A stretch of DNA of 64,000 nucleotides from Pseudomonas sp. B21-056 (GCF_026016325.1 NZ_CP087203.1:1240001-1304000), one strand, 5' to 3'; numbered from the stretch's first letter, positions 8,807 to 17,548 are shown. Made by a program: numbers and translations. Notes: generated by a model from the sequence alone, not told the origin.

Positions 8807-10008
8807 CGCAGCATCTCCAGGGCCGCATCCAGGGCTTCGAAGAAGCGTTCGATATCGGCGGAGTCGTTGTACAACGCCAGCGACACCCGGATCGCCCCCG
8901 ACAGATGCAAATGCTTGAACAGCGGCATGGCACAGTGATGCCCGGCACGCACGGCGATGCCCTGTTCGGTCAGCAGGTGGGCGAGGTCGGCGTTGTGCAC
9001 GCCGTCCACCACGAAACTGACCAGCGCCAGCCGTGGATTGCCCACCAGGCGTACACCATTGCGCGCCAGCAGGCCGTGGAGCAGGTAATTGTGCAGCGCC
9101 GCCTCATGGTCAATGACATCTTGTGCGTCGAGGGCGGACAGGTAATCCAGGGTTGCCCCCAGGCCGATTACGCTGGCGATGGGCGGGGTGCCGGCTTCGA
9201 AACCCAAGGGCGCCGGGCGGAACGTAGCGCTGTGGTAATCGGCCTGCTGCACCATTTCGCCACCGAATTGCCAATGGCGCAGTTCGCGCAGCGCTTCGTT
9301 ACGGCCGAACAGCACACCCAGCCCTTCGGGGCCGTAGAGCTTGTGGCTGGAAAATACATAGAAATCGCAACCCAGGGCCTGCACATCGTGACGGCCGTGG
9401 ACCACACCCTGGGCGCCGTCGATGACGGTCAAGGCGCCTTGGGCCTTGGCCATTGCCAATAGCGCCGGCAAGGGTTGCCAGGTGCCAAGCACATTGGACA
9501 GTTGGCTCACCGCCAGCAGGCGGGTACGCGGGCCAATGAGCCCAGCGGCAGCGTCGAGGTCGATCACCCCGTCGGCGTCGAGCGGCAGCACCACCAGCGT
9601 CACCGAACGGCGTTCGGCCAGTTGCTGCCAGGGCAGCAGGTTGGCGTGGTGCTCCAGGGCGCTGATGACGATTTCATCGCCTGGATTGAACAGATGTTCC
9701 AGCCCATAGGCCAGGAGGTTCAGCGCCGAAGTGGCACCGTGGGTAAACACGATCTGCCCGCATTCCCCGGCATTGAGCCATTGCGACACCTTGAGGCGAC
9801 TGTCTTCGAACGCCTGGGTGGCATGGGCGCCGGGCAGATGCTGCGCACGGTGCACATTGGCCGCGCCGTTGGCGTAGTAATGCGCCAGGGCATCCAGCAG
9901 GGCTTGGGGTTTTTGCGTGGTGGCGGCGTTGTCCAGGTAGGTCTGGCCTTGCCGTTGCAGGGCGGCGATGGCCGGGAAGTCGGCGCGCCAGGGAGAAGGA
10001 ATCAACAT
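8803..10008 (-). CDS. csdA: cysteine desulfurase, SufS/CsdA type
   Basis: This PLP enzyme of 401 residues moves sulfur from cysteine to CsdE. Visible signatures are TYLDNAATTQKP near the start, the PLP lysine in SSHKLYGPEG, and the catalytic cysteine in RAGHHCAMPL near residue 360, where class II desulfurases place it in a short ordered loop. It is the first gene of a csdA-csdE operon on the minus strand. The partner tcdA lies beyond the insertion sequence. Confidence 0.92.
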   Translation of the reverse strand: MLIPSPWRADFPAIAALQRQGQTYLDNAATTQKPQALLDALAHYYANGAANVHRAQHLPGAHATQAFEDSRLKVSQWLNAGECGQIVFTHGATSALNLLAYGLEHLFNPGDEIVISALEHHANLLPWQQLAERRSVTLVVLPLDADGVIDLDAAAGLIGPRTRLLAVSQLSNVLGTWQPLPALLAMAKAQGALTVIDGAQGVVHGRHDVQALGCDFYVFSSHKLYGPEGLGVLFGRNEALRELRHWQFGGEMVQQADYHSATFRPAPLGFEAGTPPIASVIGLGATLDYLSALDAQDVIDHEAALHNYLLHGLLARNGVRLVGNPRLALVSFVVDGVHNADLAHLLTEQGIAVRAGHHCAMPLFKHLHLSGAIRVSLALYNDSADIERFFEALDAALEMLR

Positions 10009-10019
10009 GCTTTCGGGCC

Positions 10020-10075
10020 CTGCCGGGTTACGCGATCCCCTGTGGGGAGCGGACTTGCCCCCACAGGTGACGGTG
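10020..10075. repeat. short palindrome between dapD and csdA
   Basis: CCCCTGTGGGGAGCGGACTT followed by GCCCCCACAGG can fold into a hairpin related to the REP consensus. It is the only structure seen in the gap between dapD and csdA and might slow transcription from dapD. Confidence 0.4.
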
Positions 10076-10082
10076 AAGCGGC

Positions 10083-11117
10083 TTAGTTATGCGCGTGCAG
10101 TGCTTCGTTCAGCTCGATGGCCGACTTGTGGGTCTTGCATTCCACCGCACCGGTCTCCGAGTTGCGACGGAACAGCAGGTCCGGCTGGCCGGCCAGGTCA
10201 CGGGCCTTGACCACTTTGACCAGTTGGTTGTTCTCGTCCAGCAGTGCGACTTTGGTACCGGCGGTCACGTACAGGCCCGACTCCACGGTGTTGCGGTCGC
10301 CCAATGGAATACCGATACCGGCATTGGCGCCGATCAGGCAGCCTTCGCCGACCTTGATCACGATGTTGCCGCCACCCGACAGGGTGCCCATGGTGGAGCA
10401 ACCGCCGCCCAGGTCCGAGCCCTTGCCGACGAACACGCCAGCCGACACACGGCCTTCGATCATGCCCGGGCCTTCGGTGCCGGCGTTGAAGTTGACGAAA
10501 CCTTCGTGCATCACGGTGGTGCCTTCGCCCACGTAGGCGCCCAGGCGGATCCGTGCGGCATCGGCGATACGCACGCCGGCCGGAACCACGTAGTCAGTCA
10601 TTTTCGGGAACTTATCCACCGAGAACACTTCCAGCAGCTCGCCACGCAGACGGGCTTCGAGCTGGTGCTCGGCCAGTTCGCCCAGGTCGATCGCGCCCTG
10701 GCTGGTCCAGGCCACGTTCGGCAGCAGCGGGAAAATGCCGGCCAGGTTCAGGCCATGGGGCTTGACCAGGCGATGGGACAACAGGTGCAGCTTGAGGTAG
10801 GCCTCGGGGGTGGAGCTCAGTTGCGCATCTTCAGCCAGCAGGGTGGCGACCAGCGGTTTATGGCTTTCGGCCAGACGGGTCAGCAGCGCGGCTTGCGCGG
10901 CATCGACGCCCTTGAGGGCTTCAGCCAGTTGCGAGGCCTGGGTGGTGGTGAAGGTGATGGCCTGGTTGCCTTCGCTGTAGCCCAGGATCGGCGCTATAGC
11001 TGCGACGATGTCAGCCGAAGGGTTGAGCAGTGGCTGCGCGTAGAACACTTCCAGCCAGGCGCCTTGACGGTTTTGAGTGCCGACGCCGAAGGCCAGGCTG
11101 AACAGGGTAGTGGACAT
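10083..11117 (-). CDS. dapD: tetrahydrodipicolinate N-succinyltransferase
   Basis: DapD succinylates tetrahydrodipicolinate in the succinylase route to diaminopimelate. The 344-residue protein is the long Pseudomonas/actinobacterial type with an N-terminal domain of about 150 residues, then a left-handed beta-helix made of hexapeptide repeats, visible as ADAARIRLGAYVGEGTTVMH and GEGCLIGANAGIGIPLGDRN. The start MSTTLFSLAF lies 9 bases from GAGG, better than the ATG two codons upstream. It is probably cotranscribed with the Spx/ArsC-like gene upstream. Confidence 0.94.
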   Translation of the reverse strand: MSTTLFSLAFGVGTQNRQGAWLEVFYAQPLLNPSADIVAAIAPILGYSEGNQAITFTTTQASQLAEALKGVDAAQAALLTRLAESHKPLVATLLAEDAQLSSTPEAYLKLHLLSHRLVKPHGLNLAGIFPLLPNVAWTSQGAIDLGELAEHQLEARLRGELLEVFSVDKFPKMTDYVVPAGVRIADAARIRLGAYVGEGTTVMHEGFVNFNAGTEGPGMIEGRVSAGVFVGKGSDLGGGCSTMGTLSGGGNIVIKVGEGCLIGANAGIGIPLGDRNTVESGLYVTAGTKVALLDENNQLVKVVKARDLAGQPDLLFRRNSETGAVECKTHKSAIELNEALHAHN

Positions 11118-11150
11118 GAACATTACCTCAACAAAATGGACTGGGCAGGT

Positions 11151-11513
11151 TTACTTGATTTCTGCCGCATAGATATCTGGCTTGAAGCCAATCAGGGTTC
11201 GGTCACCGAGATCCAGCACCGGGCGCTTGATCATCGAGGGTTGGGCGAGCATCAGTTCGATGGCTTTCGACTGGTCGAGATCGGCTTTGCGTTCGTCGTC
11301 GAGCTTGCGAAAGGTCGTACCGGCACGGTTCAACACCACTTGCCAGCCATGCTCGTCGCACCATTGGGTCAGGTGCTCACGGTCGATACCGGCGGTCTTG
11401 TAGTCGTGAAAGTCGTAGCGCACAGCGTGGTCATCGAGCCAGGTGCGCGCCTTTTTCATGGTGTCGCAGGCTTTGATGCCGAAAAGGTGCAACGTTTTGC
11501 TTGAATCGGTCAA
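11151..11513 (-). CDS. ArsC/Spx/YffB-family thioredoxin-fold protein
   Basis: The 120-residue protein shows the family pattern of an N-terminal cysteine (LFGIKACDTMKKARTWL), a central segment DYKTAGIDREHLTQWC, TTFRK, and the C-terminal IKRPVL typical of ArsC-like proteins. It has KACDTM where classical thiol pairs are CXXC, as in YffB. The only sensible start is TTG at 11513, preceded by a GGGGG ribosome binding site about 7 bases upstream; the frame runs far further upstream without protein-like sequence. It sits between dapD and dapC in Pseudomonas lysine clusters, but its substrate is unknown and arsenate reduction is not implied. Confidence 0.85.
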   Translation of the reverse strand: MTDSSKTLHLFGIKACDTMKKARTWLDDHAVRYDFHDYKTAGIDREHLTQWCDEHGWQVVLNRAGTTFRKLDDERKADLDQSKAIELMLAQPSMIKRPVLDLGDRTLIGFKPDIYAAEIK

Positions 11514-12009
11514 GGAACTGCCCCCTTTGCAGGTGCTGGGAATTAAAGGTGACGGATTATGCCATGACCGGATGGTTTCGCGGCGGCTCAGGTTGATTTG
11601 CGGGCTTTCAGGGTAGAGGTAGGCCTTTATGCTTGTGTGAGGTCGCACAGAGAAACATCGCCTTGCTTGGGAGGCAATCCTCGATTCTCCTAAAAAGCAA
11701 AGCCGCCCGGAGGCGGCTTCCAATCGATATGCAGATGAGCTTGCTTCGCCCTTTCTGCGCCGCTGGGTCAACCTCGATGGGACCCAGACTCCTGCCAGCT
11801 CTCGCTGGTGACGGGGTCGATTATGGCTAGCGGCGATAGCGTATTCAAACCAGCTTGAACTCTCGTCCCAGGGTGAATGAGATCTGTAGGTATACAAAGT
11901 AAGCAAAATCAAGGGCTTGGCGTTCGCGGTACGTTTTATGTCTTTTCTTGTCTGAGCAGACAGATAGTCGTCTGTCAGACGCACCGAAGTTTCCGACAAG
12001 TTTTTAAGG
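11514..12009. other. intergenic region without a convincing gene
   Basis: This stretch holds a GC-rich hairpin at about 11701-11722 (AAGCCGCC / GGCGGCTT) and a second palindrome near 11764-11792 (CTGGGTC / GACCCAG). Short frames exist on both strands but none has a ribosome binding site or family resemblance. The AT-rich segment 11880-12009 lies just upstream of the promoter assigned to the DUF6124 leader. Confidence 0.5.
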
Positions 12010-12038
12010 TTGTCCGTCGGAAGCGAGGGCTCTAGCCT
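12010..12038 (+). promoter_or_regulatory. promoter of the first DUF6124 leader
   Basis: TTGTCC (12010-12015) and TAGCCT (12033-12038) are 17 bases apart and would start RNA at about 12045, right before the first leader hairpin. The second DUF6124 locus has TTGTGC-N17-TAGTTT at the same position relative to its hairpin, which supports both calls. Confidence 0.55.
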
Positions 12039-12044
12039 CTGGGT

Positions 12045-12283
12045 GTCGCTGCCAATTCAGCGACCGGACGTGAGAATCCGAACACCCACTATGCGCATAA
12101 GCGCCCGCCATATAAAGTGCAGGCGCGTTTCGTCCATGCTTCGTGTTATGGCGGCTGTGCGCGGGCATGTTTCGACATGGCCGGGTTTTGTGGGTTTGAC
12201 TCGGATTCTCACCCCGCGTACGGCTGCCACTCTCCAGTCCGTGAGAAGACTTTGTGGCAGCTCCAAAACCCAAGGAGCATCAC
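12045..12283 (+). ncRNA. structured 5' leader RNA of DUF6124 gene, copy 1 (candidate translational switch)
   Basis: The leader opens with hairpin TCGCTG/CAGCGA (12046-12063). Strand A1 GTGAGAATCCGA (12070-12081) is perfectly complementary to TCGGATTCTCAC (12201-12212), and ACCCAC (12084-12089) to GTGGGT (12190-12195), closing a large multibranch domain with CCGCCAT/ATGGCGG (12105-12111, 12148-12154) and a UUCG hairpin at about 12164-12182. A second strand, A2, repeats GTGAGAA (12241-12247) and carries AAACCCA (12266-12272), which can pair with the same middle strand (TTCTCAC and TGGGTTT) and touches the ribosome binding site AAGGAG (12272-12277). GGCTGCCAC/GTGGCAGCT (12222-12230, 12254-12262) forms a further hairpin. 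The leader at 58811-59031 keeps all of these elements with different arm sequences. Confidence 0.7.
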
Positions 12284-12643
12284 ATGATCAAAGAAACTCC
12301 AAATCCTCCAAAACCAGCACCCACTTTCCCCTACGGCGATTACGCCCCCGAAAAGCTGCAAGAAGCTGCTGATCGTGCGCTGGATCATTACCTCAAGCCT
12401 GACGACAACGAGTCAGACCCTGAATCCTCTACGCAGTTGTTCATTGTGGCGGACAGTGTCGACACTGAAGTTCTGCTAGCCAACCTCAGCGAAACCCTGG
12501 CCTCGGCCAATGCCATGCTGAGTGACCTGGCTTTCGAGCTGGCCGGCTCGCGGCGGCATGTGGCGTTGGGGGTGGTACAGATGATTGAGTTGGGGGCACT
12601 GTTGGCGGACAAGGCTTTGGACCGGGTAGAGGTTCGGGCCTGA
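12284..12643 (+). CDS. DUF6124 family protein, copy 1
   Basis: This is a 119-residue, probably cytoplasmic protein of a Pseudomonas family of unknown function. It begins with the characteristic MIKETPNPP, followed by a conserved EAADRALDHYLKP and a helical C-terminal half (LLANLSETLASANAMLSDLA, then GSRRHVALGV and MIELGALLADKALDRVE). The ATG follows AAGGAG by six bases. A paralogue with the same layout is encoded at 58457-58810. The gene is single, has its own promoter and a 239-base structured leader, and is followed by a REP cluster. Confidence 0.85.
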   Translation: MIKETPNPPKPAPTFPYGDYAPEKLQEAADRALDHYLKPDDNESDPESSTQLFIVADSVDTEVLLANLSETLASANAMLSDLAFELAGSRRHVALGVVQMIELGALLADKALDRVEVRA

Positions 12644-12660
12644 TGCAATAAGTGCCGGCC

Positions 12661-12814
12661 TCATCGCGAGCAGGCTCGCTCCCACAGTGGATAGATGTAT
12701 TCACAAGACTTGTGATCGACACCGGACCCTGTGGGAGCGAGCCTGCTCGCGATTGCGGTATGTCAGTTGTTGCATAGGCAACTGCACTGACGCCTTCGCG
12801 AGCAAGCCCCCACG
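12661..12814. repeat. cluster of three REP units
   Basis: Units at 12661-12686 (ending GGCTCGCTCCCACA), 12729-12760 (TGTGGGAGCGAGCCTGCTCG) and 12788-12813 (degenerate, ending AGCAAGCCCCCACG) alternate in orientation. They lie between the convergent DUF6124 and antitoxin-like genes. Confidence 0.85.
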
Positions 12815-12869
12815 AAGTTTTAGTGTCGCTACCGGAGGTTGTGAGCGCCACTGATCCAGCATCTGGGCG

Positions 12870-13172
12870 TTATGCGTGTGCTTCTTCCCGCACCGGCACC
12901 AATTTCACTTCCACTCGCTGGCCCAGCGCACGCGCTGCGCTGGCAAGCGTTGCCAGTGTCATTCCCGCATCGTTCTGGTCGAGCGCACGATCAACCGCGG
13001 TGCGACTGGTGTGCATCCGCTCTGCCAAGGCTTTTTTGGTGACTTTCTGGAGCTTCATTACTTCGGCAAGCTGCCAGGAGATAACACGCTTGAGCGCAGC
13101 AGCGGAAACCTCTTCAGCAATGCCTTGCTCGGCGAGGAAGTCATCAAAATCAGATCCAATATGCTTGTTCAT
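12870..13172 (-). CDS. HigA/XRE-type antitoxin-like DNA-binding protein, orphan
   Basis: The 100-residue protein begins MNKHIGSDFDDFLAEQGI and has a helix-turn-helix in VTKKALAERMHTSRTAVDRALD, followed by GMTLATLASAARALGQRVEV, the pattern of HigA-like antitoxins. GAGG lies 8 bases before the ATG. Such genes usually follow a RelE/HigB toxin gene on the same strand, but the 300 bases upstream contain only repeats and no toxin-like frame. It is therefore an orphan antitoxin or a regulator that lost its partner. An alternative start six codons upstream (MTEVPQ) is possible. Confidence 0.75.
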   Translation of the reverse strand: MNKHIGSDFDDFLAEQGIAEEVSAAALKRVISWQLAEVMKLQKVTKKALAERMHTSRTAVDRALDQNDAGMTLATLASAARALGQRVEVKLVPVREEAHA

Positions 13173-13347
13173 TTGCGGTACCTCAGTCATCAGTGAAATG
13201 TACCGAAATAGGTGCGTTGCGCAACCGGCGCGTTGCGGAAATTTTGTTCGGTGAGTTCCCGAATGCTGTGGCCGCTCGCTATCCAGTGTGTGCGAGCTTG
13301 CTCGCGGTAATCGACCGGGCAACGCATAAATGTCTGTGAAAACAAAA

Positions 13348-13473
13348 TTGTGGCGAGGGGATTTATCCCCGCTGGGCTGCGAAGCAGCCCTTAAACTGGT
13401 GTGTCAGGCAAATTGAGTTGACTGCTTTGGGGCCGCTTCGCAGCCCAGTGGGGATAAATCCCCTCGCCACAAC
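13348..13473. repeat. long inverted repeat of the ggcgagggGATTTATCCCC type
   Basis: About 44 bases starting TTGTGGCGAGGGGATTTATC and continuing CCCGCTGGGCTGCGAAGC are mirrored at the right end (…GGATAAATCCCCTCGCCACA). This is a second family of Pseudomonas palindromic repeats, distinct from the TGTGGGAGCGAG units. A degenerate REP unit (about 13286-13316) precedes it. Confidence 0.85.
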
Positions 13474-13474
13474 A

Positions 13475-14674
13475 TCACCCGCGACGCTGGATGAATGCCC
13501 GAATCCGCTCGGCCGCTTCCACGCACTCAGCCAGTGGTGCGACCAAGGCCATGCGCACGCGCCCGGCGCCTGGGTTTACCCCATCCACGTCACGGGACAG
13601 GTAGGAACCCGGCACCACGGTCACATGCTCCTGTTCGAACAGGTCCCGGCAGAACGCTGCATCATCGCCCGCCACGTTTGGCCACAGATAGAAGCTGCCG
13701 TCAGGGCGTTGCACGTCCAGCACCGGACTGAGGATCTCCAGCACGGCGTCGAACTTCTCCCGGTACAGCGTCCGGTTGGCCCGTACGTGTTCTTCGTCGT
13801 TCCACGCGGCGATGCTCGCCAGTTGGGTCTGCACCGGCATCGCGCAGCCGTGATAGGTGCGATATAGCAGGAAACCCTTGAGGATGTCCGCGTCGCCGGC
13901 CACGAAACCGGAGCGCAGGCCTGGCAGGTTGGAGCGTTTGGACAGGCTGTGGAACACCACGCAGCGCTTGAAGTCCTGGCGGCCGAGTTCGACGCAAGCG
14001 CTGAGCAGGCCCGGTGGCGGGGTCTGTTCGTCGAAGTACAGTTCGCTGTAGCACTCGTCCGCGGCGATCACGAAGTCGTGCTCGTCGGCCAGGGCGATGA
14101 GTTTCTTCAGCACGTCCACCGGAATCAGGGCGCCGGTCGGGTTGCCAGGGGAGCACAGGAACAGGATCTGGCAGCGTTTCCAGATGTCCGCCGAGACGGC
14201 GTCGAAGTCCGGGTTGAAGCCGTTCTCGTCCAGGCACGGCAGGTAGTGCGGCTTGGCCCCGGCCAGGAACGCCGCGCCTTCATAGATTTGATAGAAAGGG
14301 TTCGGGCTGACCACCAGCGCGTCGTCGCCACGGTTGACCACGGTCTGGGTGAAGGCGAACAGCGCTTCCCGGGTGCCATTGACCGGCAGCACATGGCGCG
14401 CCGGGTCGAGCCAACCGTTCGGCACGCTGAAGCGTCGCTCGCACCAGCCGGTGATGGCTTCACGCAAGGCCGGGATGCCCAGTGTGGTTGGATAAACAGC
14501 CATCTGATCCAGATTGGCGGCCAGGGCCTCGGCGACGAAGCTGGGGGAGCGGTGCTTGGGTTCGCCGATGGACAGGGCAATCGGCCGCTTGTCCGGGTTA
14601 GGCGTGACGCTGCCCAGCAGGGCGCGGAGCTTCTCGAACGGGTAGGGCTGCAACTGGTTCAGGGCGTTGTTCAT
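13475..14674 (-). CDS. dapC: succinyldiaminopimelate transaminase
   Basis: DapC is a class I/II PLP aminotransferase that converts N-succinyl-2-amino-6-ketopimelate to succinyl-DAP. The 399-residue protein shows the substrate-side motif LCSPGNPTGALIP, the aspartate of IAADECYSELYFDE, the PLP lysine in FHSLSKRSNLPGLRSGF, and GRVRMALV near the end. The identification as DapC rather than a generic aminotransferase rests on its location with dapD and glnD, as in other Pseudomonas. A REP pair separates it from glnD. Confidence 0.9.
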   Translation of the reverse strand: MNNALNQLQPYPFEKLRALLGSVTPNPDKRPIALSIGEPKHRSPSFVAEALAANLDQMAVYPTTLGIPALREAITGWCERRFSVPNGWLDPARHVLPVNGTREALFAFTQTVVNRGDDALVVSPNPFYQIYEGAAFLAGAKPHYLPCLDENGFNPDFDAVSADIWKRCQILFLCSPGNPTGALIPVDVLKKLIALADEHDFVIAADECYSELYFDEQTPPPGLLSACVELGRQDFKRCVVFHSLSKRSNLPGLRSGFVAGDADILKGFLLYRTYHGCAMPVQTQLASIAAWNDEEHVRANRTLYREKFDAVLEILSPVLDVQRPDGSFYLWPNVAGDDAAFCRDLFEQEHVTVVPGSYLSRDVDGVNPGAGRVRMALVAPLAECVEAAERIRAFIQRRG

Positions 14675-14698
14675 TGGGGGCCTCGTTCAATGTCGGAC

Positions 14699-14788
14699 TG
14701 TGGGAGCGAGCCTGCTCGCGATAGCGTTGGGGCAGGCGATATCAATGCTGAATGTCGCGCCGCCATCGCGAGCAGGCTCGCTCCCACA
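14699..14788. repeat. inverted REP pair (REPIN)
   Basis: TGTGGGAGCGAGCCTGCTCG followed by CGATAGCG is mirrored by an inverted copy ending GGCTCGCTCCCACA, in the gap between glnD and dapC. Confidence 0.9.
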
Positions 14789-14802
14789 GGGAATTCATAG
14801 GG

Positions 14803-17505
14803 TCAGATGTTGATGCGTGTCAGGTGAGCATCGGGTTCCTGGTTGACGCTCAAATGCTGGACGATCGCGTCCTGCAGGCGACTGCACAACAGCGGGTCGG
14901 ACAGCGGCTGGTTATGGGCGTCGGTGATGAAGAAGACGTCTTCTACCCGCTCGCCGAGGGTGGCGATCTTGGCGTTCTGCAACGACAGGTCGAACTCCAG
15001 GAAAATATGACCGACCCGCGCCAGTAGCCCGGGACGGTCCGGGGCGCTGAGCTCCAGCACGGTGATCTGGCGCTGGGCATCGTTGTGGATCGTCACCTGC
15101 GGGGCGAACGCGAAGTGCTTGAGCTGGCGTGGCACCCGCCGCTGGATGATGGTCGGGTAATCCGCCGGGTTGCGCAGGGCTTCGGTGAGGCCGTCGCGAA
15201 TCTGCTTGACCCGCATCGGGTTGTCGCCAATCGAATCGCCGTCGGTGTCGAGCACGATGTAGGTGTCGAGGGTGAACTGGCTGCTGGAGGTGATAATCCG
15301 AGCATCGTGGATGTTGAGGTTGAGCTGGTCCATCGCGGCCACGGTCACGGCGAAGAAGTCGTGCTGGTCCGGGGCGTAGATGAAGATCTGCGTGCCGCCC
15401 TCGAACTCGCGCTGGGTGGTTTCCTTGATCAACACCAACGGCCCGCCATCGGCCGGTTGCTGCAGGATCGCGTCGCTGTGCCAGGCCACGTCGCCGGCAG
15501 TGTGGCGCAGGAAATAATCATCGCCCAATTGCGACCAGAGCTGCTCGACGTCGTCCGGGTCGGTGCCACCGCGCACCAGGATGTCCAGGGCGGCGCTTTG
15601 GGTACGACGGATCTGCTCCTCGCGGTCCACCGGATTTTCCAGGCCGCGACGCAAAGCCCGCTTGGTCTCGGTGTAAAGCTGGCGCAACAGGCTGGCCCGC
15701 CAGGAGTTCCACAGGCTCGGGTTGGTGGCGTTGATGTCGGCCACCGTCAGCACGTAGAGATAATCCAGGCGGATTTCATCGCCGACGATCTGGGCAAAGT
15801 CATGGATCACTTGCGGGTCGGACAAGTCCTTGCGCTGGGCGGTAGTCGACATGACCAGGTGGTTCTGCACCAGCCAGACGATCAGCCGGCTGTCCCACAC
15901 CGGCAATTGGTGCCGCTGGCAGAACGCCTCGGCATCCACTGCGCCGACTTCCGAGTGATCGCCCTGGCGACCCTTGCCGATGTCGTGGTACAGCCCGGCC
16001 ATGTAGATCAGCTCAGGCTTGGGCAGCTTGCCCATGAGCTTGCTGGCCAACGGGAATTTTTCCGAGACCTGGGTGTATTGCAACTTACGCAGGTGCTTGA
16101 TCAGGTTCAGGGTGTGGGCATCGACGGTATAGATGTGGAACAGGTCGTGCTGCATCTGCCCGACGATAAAGCCGAACTCCGGCAGGTAGCGCCCGAGAAT
16201 GCCGTAGCGGTTCATCCGTCGCAGGTTGCGGTGTACGCCGATCTTGCACTTGAACAGCTCGATGAACAGGCTGGTGTTGCGGATGTCATTGCGGAAATCG
16301 TCATCGATCAGGTGACGGTTTTCCCGCAGCAGGCGGATGGTATCGGCGCGTACACCCTTGATTTCCGGCTGCTGGGCCATGAGCACGAAGATCTCGAGCA
16401 TGGCGAAGGGGGTACGGCGGAACACGTTGGCATTGCGTGCTTCGATGTACCCGTCGTGCAACTGGAACCGGGCGTTGATCGGCTGCGGCGGCGCCGTGTC
16501 TTCCGGCGCGAGAATGACTTCCTCGAAGTGCTGGATGATCAGTTCGCTGAGCTGGGCGATGCTCATCACCACCCGGTAGTACTGCTGCATGAAGTTTTCG
16601 ATGGCCTGCTTGGCATCCTGGCCTTCGAAACCCAGCAGGCCCGCGATGGAGCGCTGGTGATCGAACAGCAAGCGGTCTTCGGAACGCCCGGCGAGCATGT
16701 GCAAGGCATAGCGGACCTTCCACAAGAACTCCTGGGAAGACGCCAGCAAGGCATTTTCGCTTTCCACCAGGAACCCCTCGCCGGCGAGGTTGCGCAGGTT
16801 CAGCGTGCCGTACTGGCGGCGGGCAACCCACAGGATCGTCTGGATGTCCCGCAACCCGCCGGGTGAGCCCTTGACGTTGGGTTCCAGGTTGTATTCGGTG
16901 TCGTTGTACTTGTGGTGACGGGCCTTCTGCTCGGCGCGCTTGGCCAGGAAGAAGTCCTTGCTCGGCCACATGTGCGCCGTGCTGGTCACGTCGAGCATGC
17001 GCTGGCGCAGCCGTTCGGGGCCGGCAATGGTGCGACTCTCCATCAGGTTGGTCACCACCGTCAGGTCAGCGCGGGCTTCATCGGCGCATTCCTGCACCGA
17101 GCGCACGCTCTGGCCGACTTCCAGGCCAATGTCCCACAGCAGCGTCAGGAAACGCTCGATGGAGTCGCGGAAGATCTCGTGATCGGCATTGTCCAGCAGG
17201 ATCAGCAGGTCGATGTCGGAGTAGGGGTGCAGCTCGCCACGCCCGTAGCCGCCCACCGCCACCAGGGCGATGTCGGCGTCCAGGCTCCAGTCGAACTGCT
17301 CCCAGGCCTTGTGCAGGATGTTGTCGACGAACCAGGCGCGGTCCTCGATCAGCCGACGGATGTCCCGGCCATCGCGAAAGCGCTGGTCGAGTACTTCGTG
17401 GGCCTGGCGGATCGCCTTCTTGAAGGCCGAGATGGGGCTTGCCTTCAGGGCCAGTTCAGCCTGGAACTGGCCGCGGTCGAAGAGTTCGGGATCCACCTGC
17501 GGCAT
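14803..17505 (-). CDS. glnD: [protein-PII] uridylyltransferase / uridylyl-removing enzyme
   Basis: GlnD senses glutamine and adds or removes UMP on PII proteins, controlling nitrogen assimilation. The 900-residue protein has the nucleotidyltransferase motif [19 protein letters not shown] near residue 85, an HD domain with [17 protein letters not shown] near residue 490, and two C-terminal ACT domains ([20 protein letters not shown] and [20 protein letters not shown]). The start MPQVDPELF was chosen over an extension of 24 residues. It follows map by 43 bases on the same strand, the usual map-glnD-dapC order of Pseudomonas. Confidence 0.96.
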   Translation of the reverse strand: MPQVDPELFDRGQFQAELALKASPISAFKKAIRQAHEVLDQRFRDGRDIRRLIEDRAWFVDNILHKAWEQFDWSLDADIALVAVGGYGRGELHPYSDIDLLILLDNADHEIFRDSIERFLTLLWDIGLEVGQSVRSVQECADEARADLTVVTNLMESRTIAGPERLRQRMLDVTSTAHMWPSKDFFLAKRAEQKARHHKYNDTEYNLEPNVKGSPGGLRDIQTILWVARRQYGTLNLRNLAGEGFLVESENALLASSQEFLWKVRYALHMLAGRSEDRLLFDHQRSIAGLLGFEGQDAKQAIENFMQQYYRVVMSIAQLSELIIQHFEEVILAPEDTAPPQPINARFQLHDGYIEARNANVFRRTPFAMLEIFVLMAQQPEIKGVRADTIRLLRENRHLIDDDFRNDIRNTSLFIELFKCKIGVHRNLRRMNRYGILGRYLPEFGFIVGQMQHDLFHIYTVDAHTLNLIKHLRKLQYTQVSEKFPLASKLMGKLPKPELIYMAGLYHDIGKGRQGDHSEVGAVDAEAFCQRHQLPVWDSRLIVWLVQNHLVMSTTAQRKDLSDPQVIHDFAQIVGDEIRLDYLYVLTVADINATNPSLWNSWRASLLRQLYTETKRALRRGLENPVDREEQIRRTQSAALDILVRGGTDPDDVEQLWSQLGDDYFLRHTAGDVAWHSDAILQQPADGGPLVLIKETTQREFEGGTQIFIYAPDQHDFFAVTVAAMDQLNLNIHDARIITSSSQFTLDTYIVLDTDGDSIGDNPMRVKQIRDGLTEALRNPADYPTIIQRRVPRQLKHFAFAPQVTIHNDAQRQITVLELSAPDRPGLLARVGHIFLEFDLSLQNAKIATLGERVEDVFFITDAHNQPLSDPLLCSRLQDAIVQHLSVNQEPDAHLTRINI

Positions 17506-17548
17506 CGAATGGCTTTCCTTTCTATCTATAGCTGTACGCTGGTTTCGC

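Noticed and set aside
11514..11999. N-terminal extension of the Spx/ArsC-like protein to 282 residues
   Set aside because: The upstream part has no family resemblance, unusual composition, and crosses two hairpins; the TTG at 11513 has a strong ribosome binding site and gives the family length.
12045..12283. Retron-like msr/msd RNA, because of the long-range inverted repeats
   Set aside because: No reverse transcriptase gene lies near either leader, and a second copy of the arm next to the ribosome binding site fits a switch better.
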